Source of the DNA: Pseudomonas fragi
Lineage (GTDB): Bacteria > Pseudomonadota > Gammaproteobacteria > Pseudomonadales > Pseudomonadaceae
DNA length: 64,000 bases
Direction: 5' to 3'
NCBI RefSeq assembly: GCF_025426255.1
Contig: NZ_CP104861.1
Coordinates: 3,472,001 to 3,536,000 of the forward strand
A program made the position numbers and the translations under genes. Below are positions 1 to 9,011 of the stretch, one piece after another (position 1 is the stretch's first letter; each line of letters begins with the position of its first letter). The notes below the pieces were generated by a model, which worked only from the letters and a program-made list of their open reading frames with translations, was not told where the DNA came from and did no database searches.

Positions 1-76
1 GGTACAAGCCTCTGTATAGAAACCACGCCATGCCCAGAAAAACGGCCAGCGGGATCAGCATCAACCAACGTCTCAT
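1..76 (-). CDS. ccmG: CcmG/DsbE thiol:disulfide oxidoreductase, N-terminal end only
   Basis: Only the first 25 codons lie in the window. They encode MRRWLMLIPL followed by a hydrophobic stretch, the N-terminal signal anchor expected of CcmG, the periplasmic thioredoxin-like protein that reduces apocytochrome c cysteines before haem ligation. The ATG overlaps the ccmF stop (ATGA), as in other ccm operons. The thioredoxin domain and its CXXC motif are outside the window, so the name rests on the anchor sequence and on its position directly after ccmF. Confidence 0.8.
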   Translation of the reverse strand, partial: MRRWLMLIPLAVFLGMAWFLYRGLY

Positions 77-2061
77 GCCGTGGCTCCTGTCATGCCCAGT
101 GCTTCGCGCACCCGGCTTTTAACCTTGACCCGGTAGCGACGGTCCATCGCTGCCAGCAGTCCACCAAAACCAGTGAGCAGACCGCCGAACCAGATCCAGC
201 GCACAAACGGTTTCACATGTACCCGCACAGCCCATGCGCCGTCACCCAGAGGCTCGCCCAGCGCCACATACAGATCGCGGGTGAAACCGGCATCAATCCC
301 GGCTTCGGTCATCATCGAGTTCTGCACCGTGTACAGGCGTTTTTCAGGGTGCAGCACACTGACTTCCTTACCATTGCGCACTACTCGCACAGTGCCTTTG
401 TCCGATGTGAAGTTGGGGCCCTGGAAGTGTTTGGCACCTTCAAAGATAAAGTGATAACCGCCCAGTTCCATCGACTCGCCCGGCGCCAGGCGCAGGTCGC
501 GCTCGGCACTGTTCTGGCTCGACAACACCACACCCAGCGCGCACATCGCGATACCCAGGTGGGCAATCTGCATGCCCCAATAGCTGCGGGTCAGGCTGCG
601 CACACCTTTGACCAGGCCTTTGTGGCGGGTTTTGTCACCGATATCACGCACCCCGGCCAACAGCACCCAAGCGGCCAGCATAAAGGTGGTCATCACGGCC
701 CAGTTGAAGTCGCCATAAGCCACGCCGGCAATCGCCGACAGGGCCGCGCTGCCCAGCAACACAGGGGTCAGCATGCCCAACAACCATTTGACCGGAGTGT
801 CTTTCCAGCGCACCAGCATGCCGACGGCCATCACCACCATCAGCAAGCCCATCAACGGGATAAACAGTGCGTTGAAGTACGGCGGGCCCACCGACATCTT
901 GGCGCCACTGATGGCATCCACAATCAGCGGGTACAGGGTGCCAAGCAGAATCATTGACGCGGCCACCACCAGCACCAGGTTATTGCCCAGCAGCAAGGTT
1001 TCGCGGGACCACAACTTGAAGCTGACGTGACTTTTGACCACCGGCGCGCGCAACGCAAACAGGGTCAGCGAACCGCCCACCACAAACAGCAGGAAGATCA
1101 GGATAAACACGCCGCGCTCCGGGTCGGAGGCGAACGCATGCACCGAGGTCAGCACGCCGGAACGTACCAGGAAGGTGCCCAGCAAGCTCAACGAAAACGC
1201 GGCAATGGCCAGTAATACGGTCCAGCTTTTGAACACACCACGTTTTTCCGTGACGGCCAGCGAGTGAATCAGTGCAGTACCCACCAGCCATGGCATGAAC
1301 GAGGCGTTCTCCACCGGGTCCCAGAACCACCAGCCGCCCCAGCCAAGTTCGTAGTAAGCCCACCAGGAACCGAGGGTGATCCCTATGCCCAGGAAGGCCC
1401 ACGCCACGATGGTCCACGGACGCGACCAGCGCGCCCATGCGGCGTCCAGACGACCACCGAGCAAGGCGGCAATGGCGAAGGCAAATGCCACAGAGAAACC
1501 GACATAACCCATGTACAGCATCGGCGGGTGAACAATCAGGCCGATATCCTGCAACAGTGGGTTAAGGTCATTACCGTCCGAAGGAATCTGCGGCAGCAAG
1601 CGTACGAATGGGTCCGAGGTCAGGATCAAAAACAGCAGGAAACCCACACTGATCATGCCCATGATCGCCAGCACCCGCGCCAGCATCACCTGCGGCAATT
1701 GCCGCGAGAAGATCGACACCGCGAAGGTCCAGCCACCCAGAATCATCGCCCATAACAGCAATGAGCCTTCGTGGGCGCCCCACACGGCACTGAACTTGTA
1801 GTACCACGGCAGCGCGCTGTTGGAGTTGCTCGCCACGTACGCCACCGAGAAATCATCGGCCATAAAGGCATAGGTCAGGCAGCCGAACGAGAACAGCAAA
1901 AAGGCAGACTGGCCCCACGCGGCGGGTTGCGCCAGGCTCATCCACAATTTGTCGCCACGCCAGGCACCCAGCAGCGGCACGATGGCCTGCACGATGGCGA
2001 AGCACAGGGCCAGAATCATGGCCAGGTGGCCCAATTCAGGAATAAACAGTCCAGACATCAT
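73..2061 (-). CDS. ccmF: CcmF, haem lyase subunit of cytochrome c maturation
   Basis: CcmF is the multi-pass inner-membrane core of the haem lyase that transfers haem from holo-CcmE to apocytochrome c. The 662-residue product has the usual family length and is built of about 15 hydrophobic segments. The diagnostic tryptophan-rich WWD motif is present (WGGWWFWDPVENASFMPW, about residues 235-255), as are periplasmic histidines expected to ligate haem. Two ATG codons stand in tandem at the start; either could serve. The start overlaps the ccmE stop by one base (TAATG), which indicates translational coupling. It sits in the order ccmA-B-C-D-E-F-G. Confidence 0.97.
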   Translation of the reverse strand: MMSGLFIPELGHLAMILALCFAIVQAIVPLLGAWRGDKLWMSLAQPAAWGQSAFLLFSFGCLTYAFMADDFSVAYVASNSNSALPWYYKFSAVWGAHEGSLLLWAMILGGWTFAVSIFSRQLPQVMLARVLAIMGMISVGFLLFLILTSDPFVRLLPQIPSDGNDLNPLLQDIGLIVHPPMLYMGYVGFSVAFAFAIAALLGGRLDAAWARWSRPWTIVAWAFLGIGITLGSWWAYYELGWGGWWFWDPVENASFMPWLVGTALIHSLAVTEKRGVFKSWTVLLAIAAFSLSLLGTFLVRSGVLTSVHAFASDPERGVFILIFLLFVVGGSLTLFALRAPVVKSHVSFKLWSRETLLLGNNLVLVVAASMILLGTLYPLIVDAISGAKMSVGPPYFNALFIPLMGLLMVVMAVGMLVRWKDTPVKWLLGMLTPVLLGSAALSAIAGVAYGDFNWAVMTTFMLAAWVLLAGVRDIGDKTRHKGLVKGVRSLTRSYWGMQIAHLGIAMCALGVVLSSQNSAERDLRLAPGESMELGGYHFIFEGAKHFQGPNFTSDKGTVRVVRNGKEVSVLHPEKRLYTVQNSMMTEAGIDAGFTRDLYVALGEPLGDGAWAVRVHVKPFVRWIWFGGLLTGFGGLLAAMDRRYRVKVKSRVREALGMTGATA

Positions 2062-2519
2062 TACTTACCCTCACTCGCCGGTACAGGCGCGGATTGGCCA
2101 CTTTCGTTCAGCGCTTTGGTCACTTCGGGCGGCATGTATTTTTCGTCGTGCTTGGCCAGTACTTCATCGGCCACCACCACACCCTGGGCATTGAGCTTGC
2201 CCAGCGCGACGATGCCCTGCCCTTCACGGAACAGGTCCGGCAGGATGCCGCGATACGTGATGGTTACGGACTTGTTGAAGTCGGTGACTACAAATTGCAC
2301 ATCCAGTGAGTCGCCCGAGCGCTTGAGCGAACCGGCCTCAACCATGCCACCGGCACGGATGCGGGTGTCCAGTGGCGCTTCGCCATTGGCAATCTGAGTC
2401 GGGGTGTAAAACAGGTTGATGTTCTGCTGCAAGGCGCTCAGGGCCAAGGCCAGGGCAGCGCCCACCCCCACCAGAATCGCGAGGATGATGATCAAGCGTT
2501 TTTTACGCAGCGGATTCAC
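2061..2519 (-). CDS. ccmE: CcmE, periplasmic haem chaperone
   Basis: CcmE takes haem from CcmC, holds it covalently and hands it to CcmF. The 152-residue protein has an N-terminal membrane anchor (residues about 8-30) and an OB-fold domain. The haem-binding motif [12 protein letters not shown] places the covalent histidine at residue 124 and the axial tyrosine at 128. The start is a GTG at 2519 that overlaps the ccmD stop (GTGA). The open frame runs further upstream, but only the GTG start gives the standard N-terminus ([10 protein letters not shown]). It is coupled to ccmF downstream. Confidence 0.95.
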   Translation of the reverse strand: MNPLRKKRLIIILAILVGVGAALALALSALQQNINLFYTPTQIANGEAPLDTRIRAGGMVEAGSLKRSGDSLDVQFVVTDFNKSVTITYRGILPDLFREGQGIVALGKLNAQGVVVADEVLAKHDEKYMPPEVTKALNESGQSAPVPASEGK

Positions 2520-2692
2520 TTCGAATTCTCCCGACGCAAGCGGCGCGCCTCTTGTTGCAGATAGCGTCGGCGCGCCATGATCGGCAGCGCCACATTCAAC
2601 CCCAGTACCGCCAGGCAAATGCCATAGGCCGACCAGACATACACCGCGTGATGACCCATGGCGATAAAGTCGCCAAAAGAAGCAAAACTCAT
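2516..2692 (-). CDS. ccmD: CcmD, small haem exporter subunit
   Basis: This 58-residue protein starts at an ATG overlapping the ccmC stop (ATGA) and ends overlapping the ccmE GTG start (GTGA). It reads [20 protein letters not shown] and continues into one transmembrane helix (about residues 17-39), followed by a basic tail with a run of arginines ([19 protein letters not shown]). That is the CcmD plan: a single-helix protein that holds CcmE to the CcmABC complex and helps release holo-CcmE. Size, sequence and position leave little doubt. Confidence 0.93.
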   Translation of the reverse strand: MSFASFGDFIAMGHHAVYVWSAYGICLAVLGLNVALPIMARRRYLQQEARRLRRENSK

Positions 2693-3444
2693 CGCGCACC
2701 CTCCAGAGCCTTCAACACCTCAGCCTTGACCCAACTGCTGCGAGCCTCTCGCTTGAGCACTTCCAGGCGCATGCGCAACAGCAGCACCGCGCCAAAGAAG
2801 CAATAAAAGCCCAACACGGTCAGCAGCAGCGGCATCCACATTTCCATGGGCATCGCCGGTTTTTCGGTCAGGGTGAAGGTCGCGCCCTGATGCAGGGTGT
2901 TCCACCACTCCACCGAGTATTTGATGATCGGAATATTGATCACCCCCACAATCGCCAGCACAGCGCAGGCCTTGGCCGCGCTGTCGCGATTGGTGATGGC
3001 GTTGCCCAGGGCGATCAGGCCGAAATACAGAAACAGCAGAATCAGCATCGAGGTCAGGCGCGCATCCCACACCCACCACGAGCCCCACGTTGGCTTGCCC
3101 CACACGGCACCGGTGACCAGCGCTACGGCGGTCATCCAGGCACCGATGGGCGCCGCGGCTTGCAGGGCAACGTCGGCGATTTTCATCTTCCACACCAGCC
3201 CCACCACACCGCACACTGCCAGCATCACGTAGCAGGACTGCGCCAGCATGGCCGCCGGAACATGGATATAAATAATCCGAAAGCTGTTGCCCTGCTGGTA
3301 GTCCGGCGGTGCAAACGCCAGGCCCCAGACCACTCCGCAGGTAATCAGCAACACGGCGGCAATGCTTAACCACGGCAACAGCCGCCCACTGATGGCATAG
3401 AACCATTTGGGCGAGCCGAGTTTGTGAAACCAAGTCCAGTTCAT
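2689..3444 (-). CDS. ccmC: CcmC, haem-handling membrane protein
   Basis: CcmC loads haem onto CcmE in the periplasm. The 251-residue protein has six predicted membrane helices and the WWD-domain signature [13 protein letters not shown] at about residues 125-137, flanked by histidines expected to bind haem. The ATG at 3444 was chosen; a GTG directly before it would add one residue. The stop overlaps ccmD. An 87-base gap separates it from ccmB and holds a 7-bp GC-rich hairpin (3508-3525) without a T tract, so it is probably an mRNA structure and not a terminator. Confidence 0.95.
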   Translation of the reverse strand: MNWTWFHKLGSPKWFYAISGRLLPWLSIAAVLLITCGVVWGLAFAPPDYQQGNSFRIIYIHVPAAMLAQSCYVMLAVCGVVGLVWKMKIADVALQAAAPIGAWMTAVALVTGAVWGKPTWGSWWVWDARLTSMLILLFLYFGLIALGNAITNRDSAAKACAVLAIVGVINIPIIKYSVEWWNTLHQGATFTLTEKPAMPMEMWMPLLLTVLGFYCFFGAVLLLRMRLEVLKREARSSWVKAEVLKALEGAR

Positions 3445-3531
3445 CACGCTGTTTCCATCACGGTGCCGGTCACGACAGGTTGAGTGTCATGCCAGCCAGG
3501 GTCTTTACTGGCCCACGGGGGCCAGACCTCA

Positions 3532-4200
3532 TTATTCGCCGACGCTGATTTTCAGGCCGGCGGCTATTGCAAAGGGTGTCAGGGTTACTGCCAAGGCGGT
3601 CAGGCTACCAAGCCACAGCAAATAACCGGTTACGGGCATGCCTTGTAATGCCGCCTGCAGGGCGCCACTGCCAAGAATCAGCACCGGGATATATAAAGGC
3701 AGAATCAGCAACGCCAGGAGCAGGCCGCCACGCTTGAGGCCTACGGTCAACGCAGCCCCCACGGCCCCAAGTAAACTCAACACCGGCGTGCCCAGCAGTA
3801 GCGACATCAGTAACACTGGCAGGCAAGCCACCGGCAGCCCGAGCATCAAGGCCAGCAGTGGCGACAGAATCACCAGTGCCAGACCGGAAAACGCCCAGTG
3901 TGCCAGTACCTTGGCCAATACCAGTAGAGGCAGGGGGTGCGACGAAAGGACCCACTGCTCCAGCGATCCGTCCTCGAAATCACTGCGAAAAAGCCCGTCC
4001 AGCGAGAGTAAAACCGCTAAAAGCGCAGCCACCCACAGTAGCCCTGGAGACAAGGTTTGCAACAATTTAGTCTCCGGGCCGACGGCCAACGGAAACATCG
4101 CGATCACAATCGCGAAAAACACCAACGGATTGGCCAACTCGGCCGGGCGGCGAAACAACAAACGCGCTTCACGCGCCACCAACGTCCCGAACACACTCAT
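3532..4200 (-). CDS. ccmB: CcmB, ABC transporter permease of cytochrome c maturation
   Basis: CcmB is the membrane partner of the CcmA ATPase. The CcmAB complex uses ATP to release holo-CcmE from CcmC. The 222-residue product ([20 protein letters not shown]...) has six hydrophobic helices and the usual family length. The frame is open further upstream, but the ATG at 4200 overlaps the ccmA stop (ATGA) and gives the standard N-terminus, so upstream extension is not real. Confidence 0.95.
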   Translation of the reverse strand: MSVFGTLVAREARLLFRRPAELANPLVFFAIVIAMFPLAVGPETKLLQTLSPGLLWVAALLAVLLSLDGLFRSDFEDGSLEQWVLSSHPLPLLVLAKVLAHWAFSGLALVILSPLLALMLGLPVACLPVLLMSLLLGTPVLSLLGAVGAALTVGLKRGGLLLALLILPLYIPVLILGSGALQAALQGMPVTGYLLWLGSLTALAVTLTPFAIAAGLKISVGE

Positions 4201-4832
4201 ACAGCCCACTGCCCCAGGTCGATATTGCGGTAACCGGCCGGCATCCGGGCCAACGTATGGTGCGTGGTGAGCACCACCATGCCGCCACCTTCGCAATGGC
4301 GGACCAGGTGCTCTTCGAGTTGCGCCACGCCCTGTTTGTCGAGCGCGGTGAACGGCTCGTCGAGAATCCACAACGGCGGGCTGTCCAGATACAACCGGGC
4401 CAAGGCTACACGGCGCTGCTGACCGGCCGACAAGGTATGACACGGTACATCTTCAAAACCCTTGAGCCCTACCGCTGCCAGTGCGGTCCAGATCGCTTCG
4501 CGAGTGGCCGGACGATGCAAGGCGCAGAGCCAGCTGAGGTTCTCTTCGGCGGTGAGCAGGTCCTTGATCCCGGCGGCATGGCCGATCCACAGCAGGTTGT
4601 TCGCCAGTTCGTAGCGCTGGCTGCTCAAGGCTTGACCGTTAAGCCGCACTTCGCCCGCCGTTGGCTGCATCAGGCCCGCCAACAAACGCAGCAGGCTGGT
4701 TTTGCCGCTGCCATTGGGGCCACTGATTTGCAACATGTCGTGGCTGGCCAGGCGCAATTCGAGATTTTCGAACAGCATCCGCCAGTCACGCTCACAGGCG
4801 AGCGCTACGGCTTCTAAAAGAGGGCTGGTCAC
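4197..4832 (-). CDS. ccmA: CcmA, ABC transporter ATPase of cytochrome c maturation
   Basis: The 211-residue ATPase has a Walker A ([11 protein letters not shown], about residues 37-47), an ABC signature ([14 protein letters not shown]) and a Walker B ([12 protein letters not shown]), as required for CcmAB-driven release of holo-CcmE. The GTG at 4832 is preferred because GAAGG lies ten bases upstream and it gives the standard [20 protein letters not shown] start. An ATG eight codons further up (4856) has no ribosome-binding site. It is the first gene of the ccm operon, read away from the FliK-like gene. Confidence 0.93.
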   Translation of the reverse strand: MTSPLLEAVALACERDWRMLFENLELRLASHDMLQISGPNGSGKTSLLRLLAGLMQPTAGEVRLNGQALSSQRYELANNLLWIGHAAGIKDLLTAEENLSWLCALHRPATREAIWTALAAVGLKGFEDVPCHTLSAGQQRRVALARLYLDSPPLWILDEPFTALDKQGVAQLEEHLVRHCEGGGMVVLTTHHTLARMPAGYRNIDLGQWAV

Positions 4833-4970
4833 GTAATTGAGGCCTTCACGGTTCAAGTCGGCGCGGGCGTGGCCGTTAAAGTGATGCAGGATAAATGCAT
4901 TTATGGCCTGTTTCAGAGAGCTGGATCAAACATTTGTGATGTTTTTAGGGTCTCTGAACGACGGGGCGGC

Positions 4971-5005
4971 ATTATACATGCCATGTCCTACTCTAAAGCG
5001 GGCAA
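4971..5005 (-). promoter_or_regulatory. Candidate sigma-70 promoter of the ccm operon
   Basis: On the minus strand a perfect TATAAT -10 hexamer lies at 4971-4976, preceded by TG one base upstream. The -35 is weak (GCTTTA-like at about 17 bases). It would give ccmA a leader of about 130 bases. The 190-base region between ccmA and the divergent FliK-like gene must also hold the promoter of the latter, for which no clear element was seen. Confidence 0.45.
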
Positions 5006-5023
5006 TTTCGACAGGTTGTTTCG

Positions 5024-6595
5024 ATGAAAGGCGACATGAATATCCCACCCATCCCACAAACCGCACCAAGCAGTCTGCGCTCTGGTCTTGTGGGCGGTGA
5101 AGTGCTCAAGTTGCTGCAACCTGCTGAAGGCCTTATTCGACCTGGCCAGAGCGCCCAAGCCGAAGTGTTATCGCTCAAGCAAAACGACCTTACTTTCCAG
5201 CTGCTGCTAAAGTTGACCCTGGCCGGTGGCCGAGAAACCAACGTGCAGGCCAGCAGCAACTTCCCGTTGCCGCTGGGCACGCAACTGGCCGTGACCCAGC
5301 CTTCAGCAGGTAACCTGGCGATCAGCCTGCAACAGGCGCTGACCAGCAGCGTGGCCACCCTCACCCGCCTTGATCCACAACAACTGCCGGTGGGCACGCT
5401 GCTGCAAGGCAAAGTGCTGACCACCCAGGTGTTAGCCCAGCCAGCCGGGCAACCGGCGGTCTATCGCTCATTGGTGACCCTGCTCAACAGCGCCCTGAGC
5501 GGCAGCACCCTGACCCTGGATAGCCCACAGCCTTTGCGGATCGGCAGTTTGCTCAGCGCGCAGGTGAACGGCCCGCAAAGCTTGAGCTTTGTACCGCTCA
5601 GCGGGCGTCAGGAACAACTGGCGGTAGCGCAACAACTGGCCACACAACAAAGCCGCCAAGGCTCGCTGGAGGGGCTGCTCAATGCCCTGCAAAAACTGCC
5701 CCCCACTGCCGACATGCCTAGCGAACTTCGCACATCCATCGACAGGCTGTTAGCCGGTTTGCCTACCACGGCGCAATTGAGTAACCCCAAGGGCCTGAGT
5801 GACGCCCTGCTCAACAGCGGTGCATTTTTGGAGGCCCGACTGCTGAGTGGCCAACCCCTGGCCTTGGCCCCGGACATGAAGGCCACCCTGCTGCGCCTGA
5901 TTGCGCAGATCCTGCCCGGCGTGCCGGCCAGTACCAGCTTCAACCCCGGCATGGCCGCCAGCACCCAGGCCCAGGCCTTGCCGACCTTTGTCCGCAATGC
6001 CTTGGGCATGCTTGGCCAGGTCAGTGCCAAGCCACAACCCGGCGGGTTCCCCCTGCCTCAGCGGTCAATGCAGAGCGGCGAAAGAGAAGACAGTCTGGAT
6101 AGCTTGCTGAAATTGGCCGCAGCAGCCATTTCGCGCCTGCAAAGCCATCAGCTGTCGAGTCTGGAGCAAAGCGGGCGCACGGCCGATGGCGCCGTGCTGA
6201 CCACTTGGCAACTGGAAATCCCGATGCGCAATGCTCATGACATCGTGCCGTTACAGGTCAAATTCCAGCGCGAAGATCCGCCAGAGAAACAACCGCAGGA
6301 CAAACCCGAGGCCCGAGACATCAAGGATCAACTGTGGCGCGTAGAACTGGCCTTTGACCTTGCACCGCTCGGCCCGCTGCATGTGCAGGCGCAACTGCTG
6401 CGCGGCAACCTGTCGGGCCAGCTCTGGGCTGAGCGAGCGTACACGGTGAACTTGATCGAGAGCCAACTGGGCAACTTGCGCCAGCGCTTGCTTGACGCGG
6501 GGTTGAGCGTGACCGATCTGGATTGCCATCAAGGCACACCACCACCAAGCAGCCATACCAAACTGGAACAACGCTGGGTGGATGAAACCGCATGA
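5024..6595 (+). CDS. FliK-like protein with C-terminal hook-length control domain
   Basis: The 523-residue protein has a long low-complexity Gln/Leu/Ser-rich N-terminal part. Its C-terminal domain (about residues 420-510; LWRVELAFDLAPLGPLHVQA... then a stretch rich in LRQRLLDAGL) matches the FliK C-terminal hook-length fold that contacts the FlhB cytoplasmic domain. It is a second FliK-type protein, besides the canonical fliK at 34906. Its stop overlaps the start of a FlhB-C-like gene (ATGA), so the pair is co-translated. Two starts are possible: ATG 5024 with a weak site, or ATG 5036 with GAAAGG four bases upstream. Whether it acts in hook assembly is not shown by the sequence. Confidence 0.8.
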   Translation: MKGDMNIPPIPQTAPSSLRSGLVGGEVLKLLQPAEGLIRPGQSAQAEVLSLKQNDLTFQLLLKLTLAGGRETNVQASSNFPLPLGTQLAVTQPSAGNLAISLQQALTSSVATLTRLDPQQLPVGTLLQGKVLTTQVLAQPAGQPAVYRSLVTLLNSALSGSTLTLDSPQPLRIGSLLSAQVNGPQSLSFVPLSGRQEQLAVAQQLATQQSRQGSLEGLLNALQKLPPTADMPSELRTSIDRLLAGLPTTAQLSNPKGLSDALLNSGAFLEARLLSGQPLALAPDMKATLLRLIAQILPGVPASTSFNPGMAASTQAQALPTFVRNALGMLGQVSAKPQPGGFPLPQRSMQSGEREDSLDSLLKLAAAAISRLQSHQLSSLEQSGRTADGAVLTTWQLEIPMRNAHDIVPLQVKFQREDPPEKQPQDKPEARDIKDQLWRVELAFDLAPLGPLHVQAQLLRGNLSGQLWAERAYTVNLIESQLGNLRQRLLDAGLSVTDLDCHQGTPPPSSHTKLEQRWVDETA

Positions 6596-6909
6596 ATAAC
6601 CCACCTGAACCGCGCCAGGCGATTGCCCTCAAATACGACGGCAAACAGGCCCCGACCCTCACCGCCAAGGGAGATGACGAACTGGCCGAAGCCATCCTCG
6701 CACTGGCCCGCGAGTACGAAGTGCCTATTTATGAGAATGCTGAGCTGGTCAGGTTATTGGCGCGAATGGAGTTAGGCGACAGCATCCCACAGGAGCTGTA
6801 CCGGACGTTGGCCGAGATCATTGCCTTTGCCTGGCAGCTTAAAGGCAAGTTCCCGGTGGGATTTGACCCGGATGCGGTTCCGGGTGAGCGGGATATAACA
6901 CCGCCATAA
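6592..6909 (+). CDS. FlhB C-terminal-domain homologue (FhlB/FlhX type, no membrane part)
   Basis: This 105-residue cytosolic protein aligns along its length with the C-terminal cytoplasmic domain of FlhB after the autocleavage site: ALKYDGKQAPTLTAKGDDELA here against ALKYDPEQGGAPMLLAKGSDF in the FlhB encoded at 29292-30428. The shared tail is IPQELYRTLAEIIAFAWQL here and IPAGLYLAVAQVLAYVYQI there. It has no membrane helices and no NPTH motif, so it resembles the already cleaved half of the export switch. The family is known in other bacteria (YlqH, FlhX). Overlap with the FliK-like gene suggests the two proteins bind each other. Role in this organism is inference. Confidence 0.82.
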   Translation: MNNPPEPRQAIALKYDGKQAPTLTAKGDDELAEAILALAREYEVPIYENAELVRLLARMELGDSIPQELYRTLAEIIAFAWQLKGKFPVGFDPDAVPGERDITPP

Positions 6910-7024
6910 ATCCTCCCCTGCCGCTAAAAAATACTCGCAAAACCGGGGTGAATGAACTGGCGACTGCTACGCAGCCGATCGCAGCCTCGCGCTGCTCGAC
7001 AGCGGCTACAGAAACCACCGGCCT

Positions 7025-7121
7025 TGTAGATACTCTGTTCCAGGTCAAGCCCCAGTGGGAGCGAGCCTGCTCGCGAATGATCTTCGCGAGCAGGCTCGCT
7101 CCCACGCTTGAAGTATCTCTG
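7025..7121. repeat. 97-bp repeat unit containing a REP palindrome pair (copy 1)
   Basis: The core at 7055-7105 is an inverted pair of GTGGGAGCGAGCCTGCTCGC elements with a short loop. The flanks (TGTAGATACTCTG on the left, GTATCTCTG on the right) are also conserved: the whole unit recurs in inverted orientation at 46882-46978 with one mismatch seen by eye. It fills most of the gene-free stretch 6910-7207 between the convergent FlhB-C-like and DUF2802 genes. The rest of that gap holds only shorter GC-rich inverted segments and no gene. Confidence 0.85.
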
Positions 7122-7207
7122 TAGCAGCAAGGCTGCGATCGAGGACAACGTCCTCGCGCGATGCATCTGGTAAACAGGGGGAAGAAATGGTCTGGCGGTT
7201 AGAACGT

Positions 7208-7600
7208 TCAGCCTTTGTACATCTTGCTCATCAACTCGGCCTCGGCCTGAGTCAGTCCGCAAGACTGGGTCAGTTCGTCGACGCTGGCACCCATGCTGAC
7301 CAGACGCGCCGCCTGGTTGAACGACAGGCTGGTGGGGTCGCGCTGTTCAAGCTGGGTCAGCTTTTCGGGCAGCGGCGCGACCACGGCGCGCAGTTCGTGC
7401 AGGTCTTCACCCATTTGCACATTACCGTTCTGGTAGGTGTCCAGGCGCCGCGTCAGTTCCCTGAGGCGCCGGTCACGCTGTTCATCGCCCGCCACCTGCT
7501 GCGCCGCAAGCACCCGCTGGCGGCGTACGTGGCTGACGAACAGCCACAGGGTCACGGCCCACAGCAGGCCGAGGACGATTACCGCCACCTCAAGGATCAA
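7208..7600 (-). CDS. DUF2802 protein of the chemotaxis operon
   Basis: The 130-residue protein has one N-terminal transmembrane helix (residues about 3-23), a charged coiled-coil-like segment (about 25-85), and a small C-terminal helical domain (ARLVSMGASVDELTQSCGLTQAEAELMSKMY) that resembles a helix-turn-helix. This is the DUF2802 family, found downstream of cheW in Pseudomonas and Vibrio polar chemotaxis clusters; its function is not established. The start appears to be a TTG immediately after the cheW stop, since no ATG exists until the C-terminus. That gives tight coupling to cheW. Confidence 0.85.
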   Translation of the reverse strand: MILEVAVIVLGLLWAVTLWLFVSHVRRQRVLAAQQVAGDEQRDRRLRELTRRLDTYQNGNVQMGEDLHELRAVVAPLPEKLTQLEQRDPTSLSFNQAARLVSMGASVDELTQSCGLTQAEAELMSKMYKG

Positions 7601-8080
7601 TCAGATGTTCTCCAGATCCGACCATTCTTCTTCGGTCATCATTTTGTCCAGCTCAACCAGAATCAGCAGTTCGCCGTTCTTGTTGCACACGCCCTGGATA
7701 AACTTGGCCGACTCGTCGTTGCCCACATTAGGCGCCGTTTCGATTTCAGACTGACGCAGGTAAACCACTTCCGCCACGCTGTCGACCAGAATACCGACCA
7801 CTTGTTTGTCGGCTTCAATGATGACAATCCGCGAATTATCGGTAATTTCGGCGCTGTACAAGCCAAAACGCTGACGCGTGTCGATCACCGTCACTACGTT
7901 ACCGCGCAGGTTGATGATGCCCAGCACGTAGGAAGGCGCACCCGGAACCGGGGCGATTTCGGTGTAACGCAGCACTTCCTGCACCTGCATCACGTTGATG
8001 CCATAGGTCTCGTTATCCAGCTTGAAGGTAACCCATTGCAGGATCGGATCTTCCAACCCCTGTGCCGCTGACTGTTTCAT
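7601..8080 (-). CDS. cheW: CheW, receptor-kinase coupling protein
   Basis: CheW links methyl-accepting receptors to CheA in the signalling array. The 159-residue protein is a single CheW domain with the typical segments VTFKLDNETYGINVMQVQEVL near residue 16 and VPGAPSYVLGIINLRGNVVTVID near residue 47. It lies after parP and before the DUF2802 gene, the usual order for the polar array operon. GGGGT stretches before the ATG serve as ribosome-binding site. Confidence 0.96.
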   Translation of the reverse strand: MKQSAAQGLEDPILQWVTFKLDNETYGINVMQVQEVLRYTEIAPVPGAPSYVLGIINLRGNVVTVIDTRQRFGLYSAEITDNSRIVIIEADKQVVGILVDSVAEVVYLRQSEIETAPNVGNDESAKFIQGVCNKNGELLILVELDKMMTEEEWSDLENI

Positions 8081-8162
8081 ACCCCAAACCCCTGACTGAA
8101 ATACTGCAAAATTCTGATAACCGGCGGCTCCCCCTACAGATGGGCGTCCACCAGGCTTGTTC

Positions 8163-8927
8163 TTATGATTTGCCTTTGGCGATCAACTGCGCCAATTGCT
8201 CCACATCCAGCAGTGCACACATGTGTTCAATCACAGTGCCCGCCAGCCACGGCCGCTGCCCGCGCTGGGAGCGCCATTTGATTTCGTTCGGGTGCAGGCG
8301 CAACGAGCGGCTGACCTGATGCACCGCCAGCCCCCATTCGTAGCCCTGTACTGAAATGACATATTGCAGGCCTTCGCGAAAATCATCGCGATAGCGCTCG
8401 GGCATCACCCAGCGCGCCGTGTCCAGCACGTTGAGCTTGCCGCCCTGGCTGGGCAGAATTCCCAGATACCAGTCGGGCTGACCAAACAGCGGGGTCAGTT
8501 CACGCCCGGCCAGTGAATAAATCGAACCCAGGCACACCAAAGGCACCGCCAGGGTTAGCCCGGCCACGTCGAACAACAGGCATTCGAAAGGCTCAGCAGC
8601 CCACGCAGGGCGGCCATCATCCGGTATCGGCAAGTGCGCACCCGGCGCACTCGGCCGATGCACTTCAACCAGTGGATGGGCCAGCGTCTCAGCGGGCACG
8701 CCCACCTGCGCCAACTCTACCGGCATCGCCAGTGGCTCTTCGGCAGGTGTTAGCGCAGCCTGCTCCAGAGACAGGGCACGGGCATCGCGCACCTGCTCTT
8801 CAAGAATGGCGTCGGCAAACTCGTCCGACTCAACCAGCGCCGCTTGCGTTGCATCGAACAGCAAGTCGTCGAGGTACGACTGCAACGCCAATTGCGGTCG
8901 GTTGGAAAGTGCTATCGGCTGCGTCAT
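8163..8927 (-). CDS. parP: ParP-like CheW-domain protein for polar array positioning
   Basis: The 254-residue protein joins an N-terminal acidic and Ala/Pro-rich region (about residues 1-100) to a CheW-like C-terminal domain (about 110-245, with ECLLFDVAGLTLAVPLVCLGSI as the first strand pair). In Vibrio, ParP with this layout, encoded between parC and cheW, binds ParC and CheA and keeps arrays at the pole. Identification therefore rests on architecture and gene order. The ATG at 8927 gives a normal N-terminus; a GTG four codons upstream is less likely. A strong sigma-28 element lies upstream at 8971-8998. Confidence 0.82.
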   Translation of the reverse strand: MTQPIALSNRPQLALQSYLDDLLFDATQAALVESDEFADAILEEQVRDARALSLEQAALTPAEEPLAMPVELAQVGVPAETLAHPLVEVHRPSAPGAHLPIPDDGRPAWAAEPFECLLFDVAGLTLAVPLVCLGSIYSLAGRELTPLFGQPDWYLGILPSQGGKLNVLDTARWVMPERYRDDFREGLQYVISVQGYEWGLAVHQVSRSLRLHPNEIKWRSQRGQRPWLAGTVIEHMCALLDVEQLAQLIAKGKS

Positions 8928-8970
8928 AAAGTGCCCCACTCAACAGCCTCGCGACAGAGACCTGTAGACG

Positions 8971-8998
8971 TTATCGGCCAAGCACGGCCGATACTTGA
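8971..8998 (-). promoter_or_regulatory. Sigma-28 (FliA) promoter upstream of parP-cheW
   Basis: On the minus strand: TCAAGTAT, a 12-base spacer, then GCCGATAA, a complete match to the -10 of the FliA consensus. The fliC promoter in this window has TCAAGCAA, 11 bases, GACGATAA. The element sits in the 84-base gap between parC and parP, so it could transcribe parP, cheW and DUF2802 as a late (FliA-dependent) transcript of about 1.8 kb, separate from the long upstream operon. Confidence 0.72.
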
Positions 8999-9011
8999 AT
9001 GCTCGCCCACC

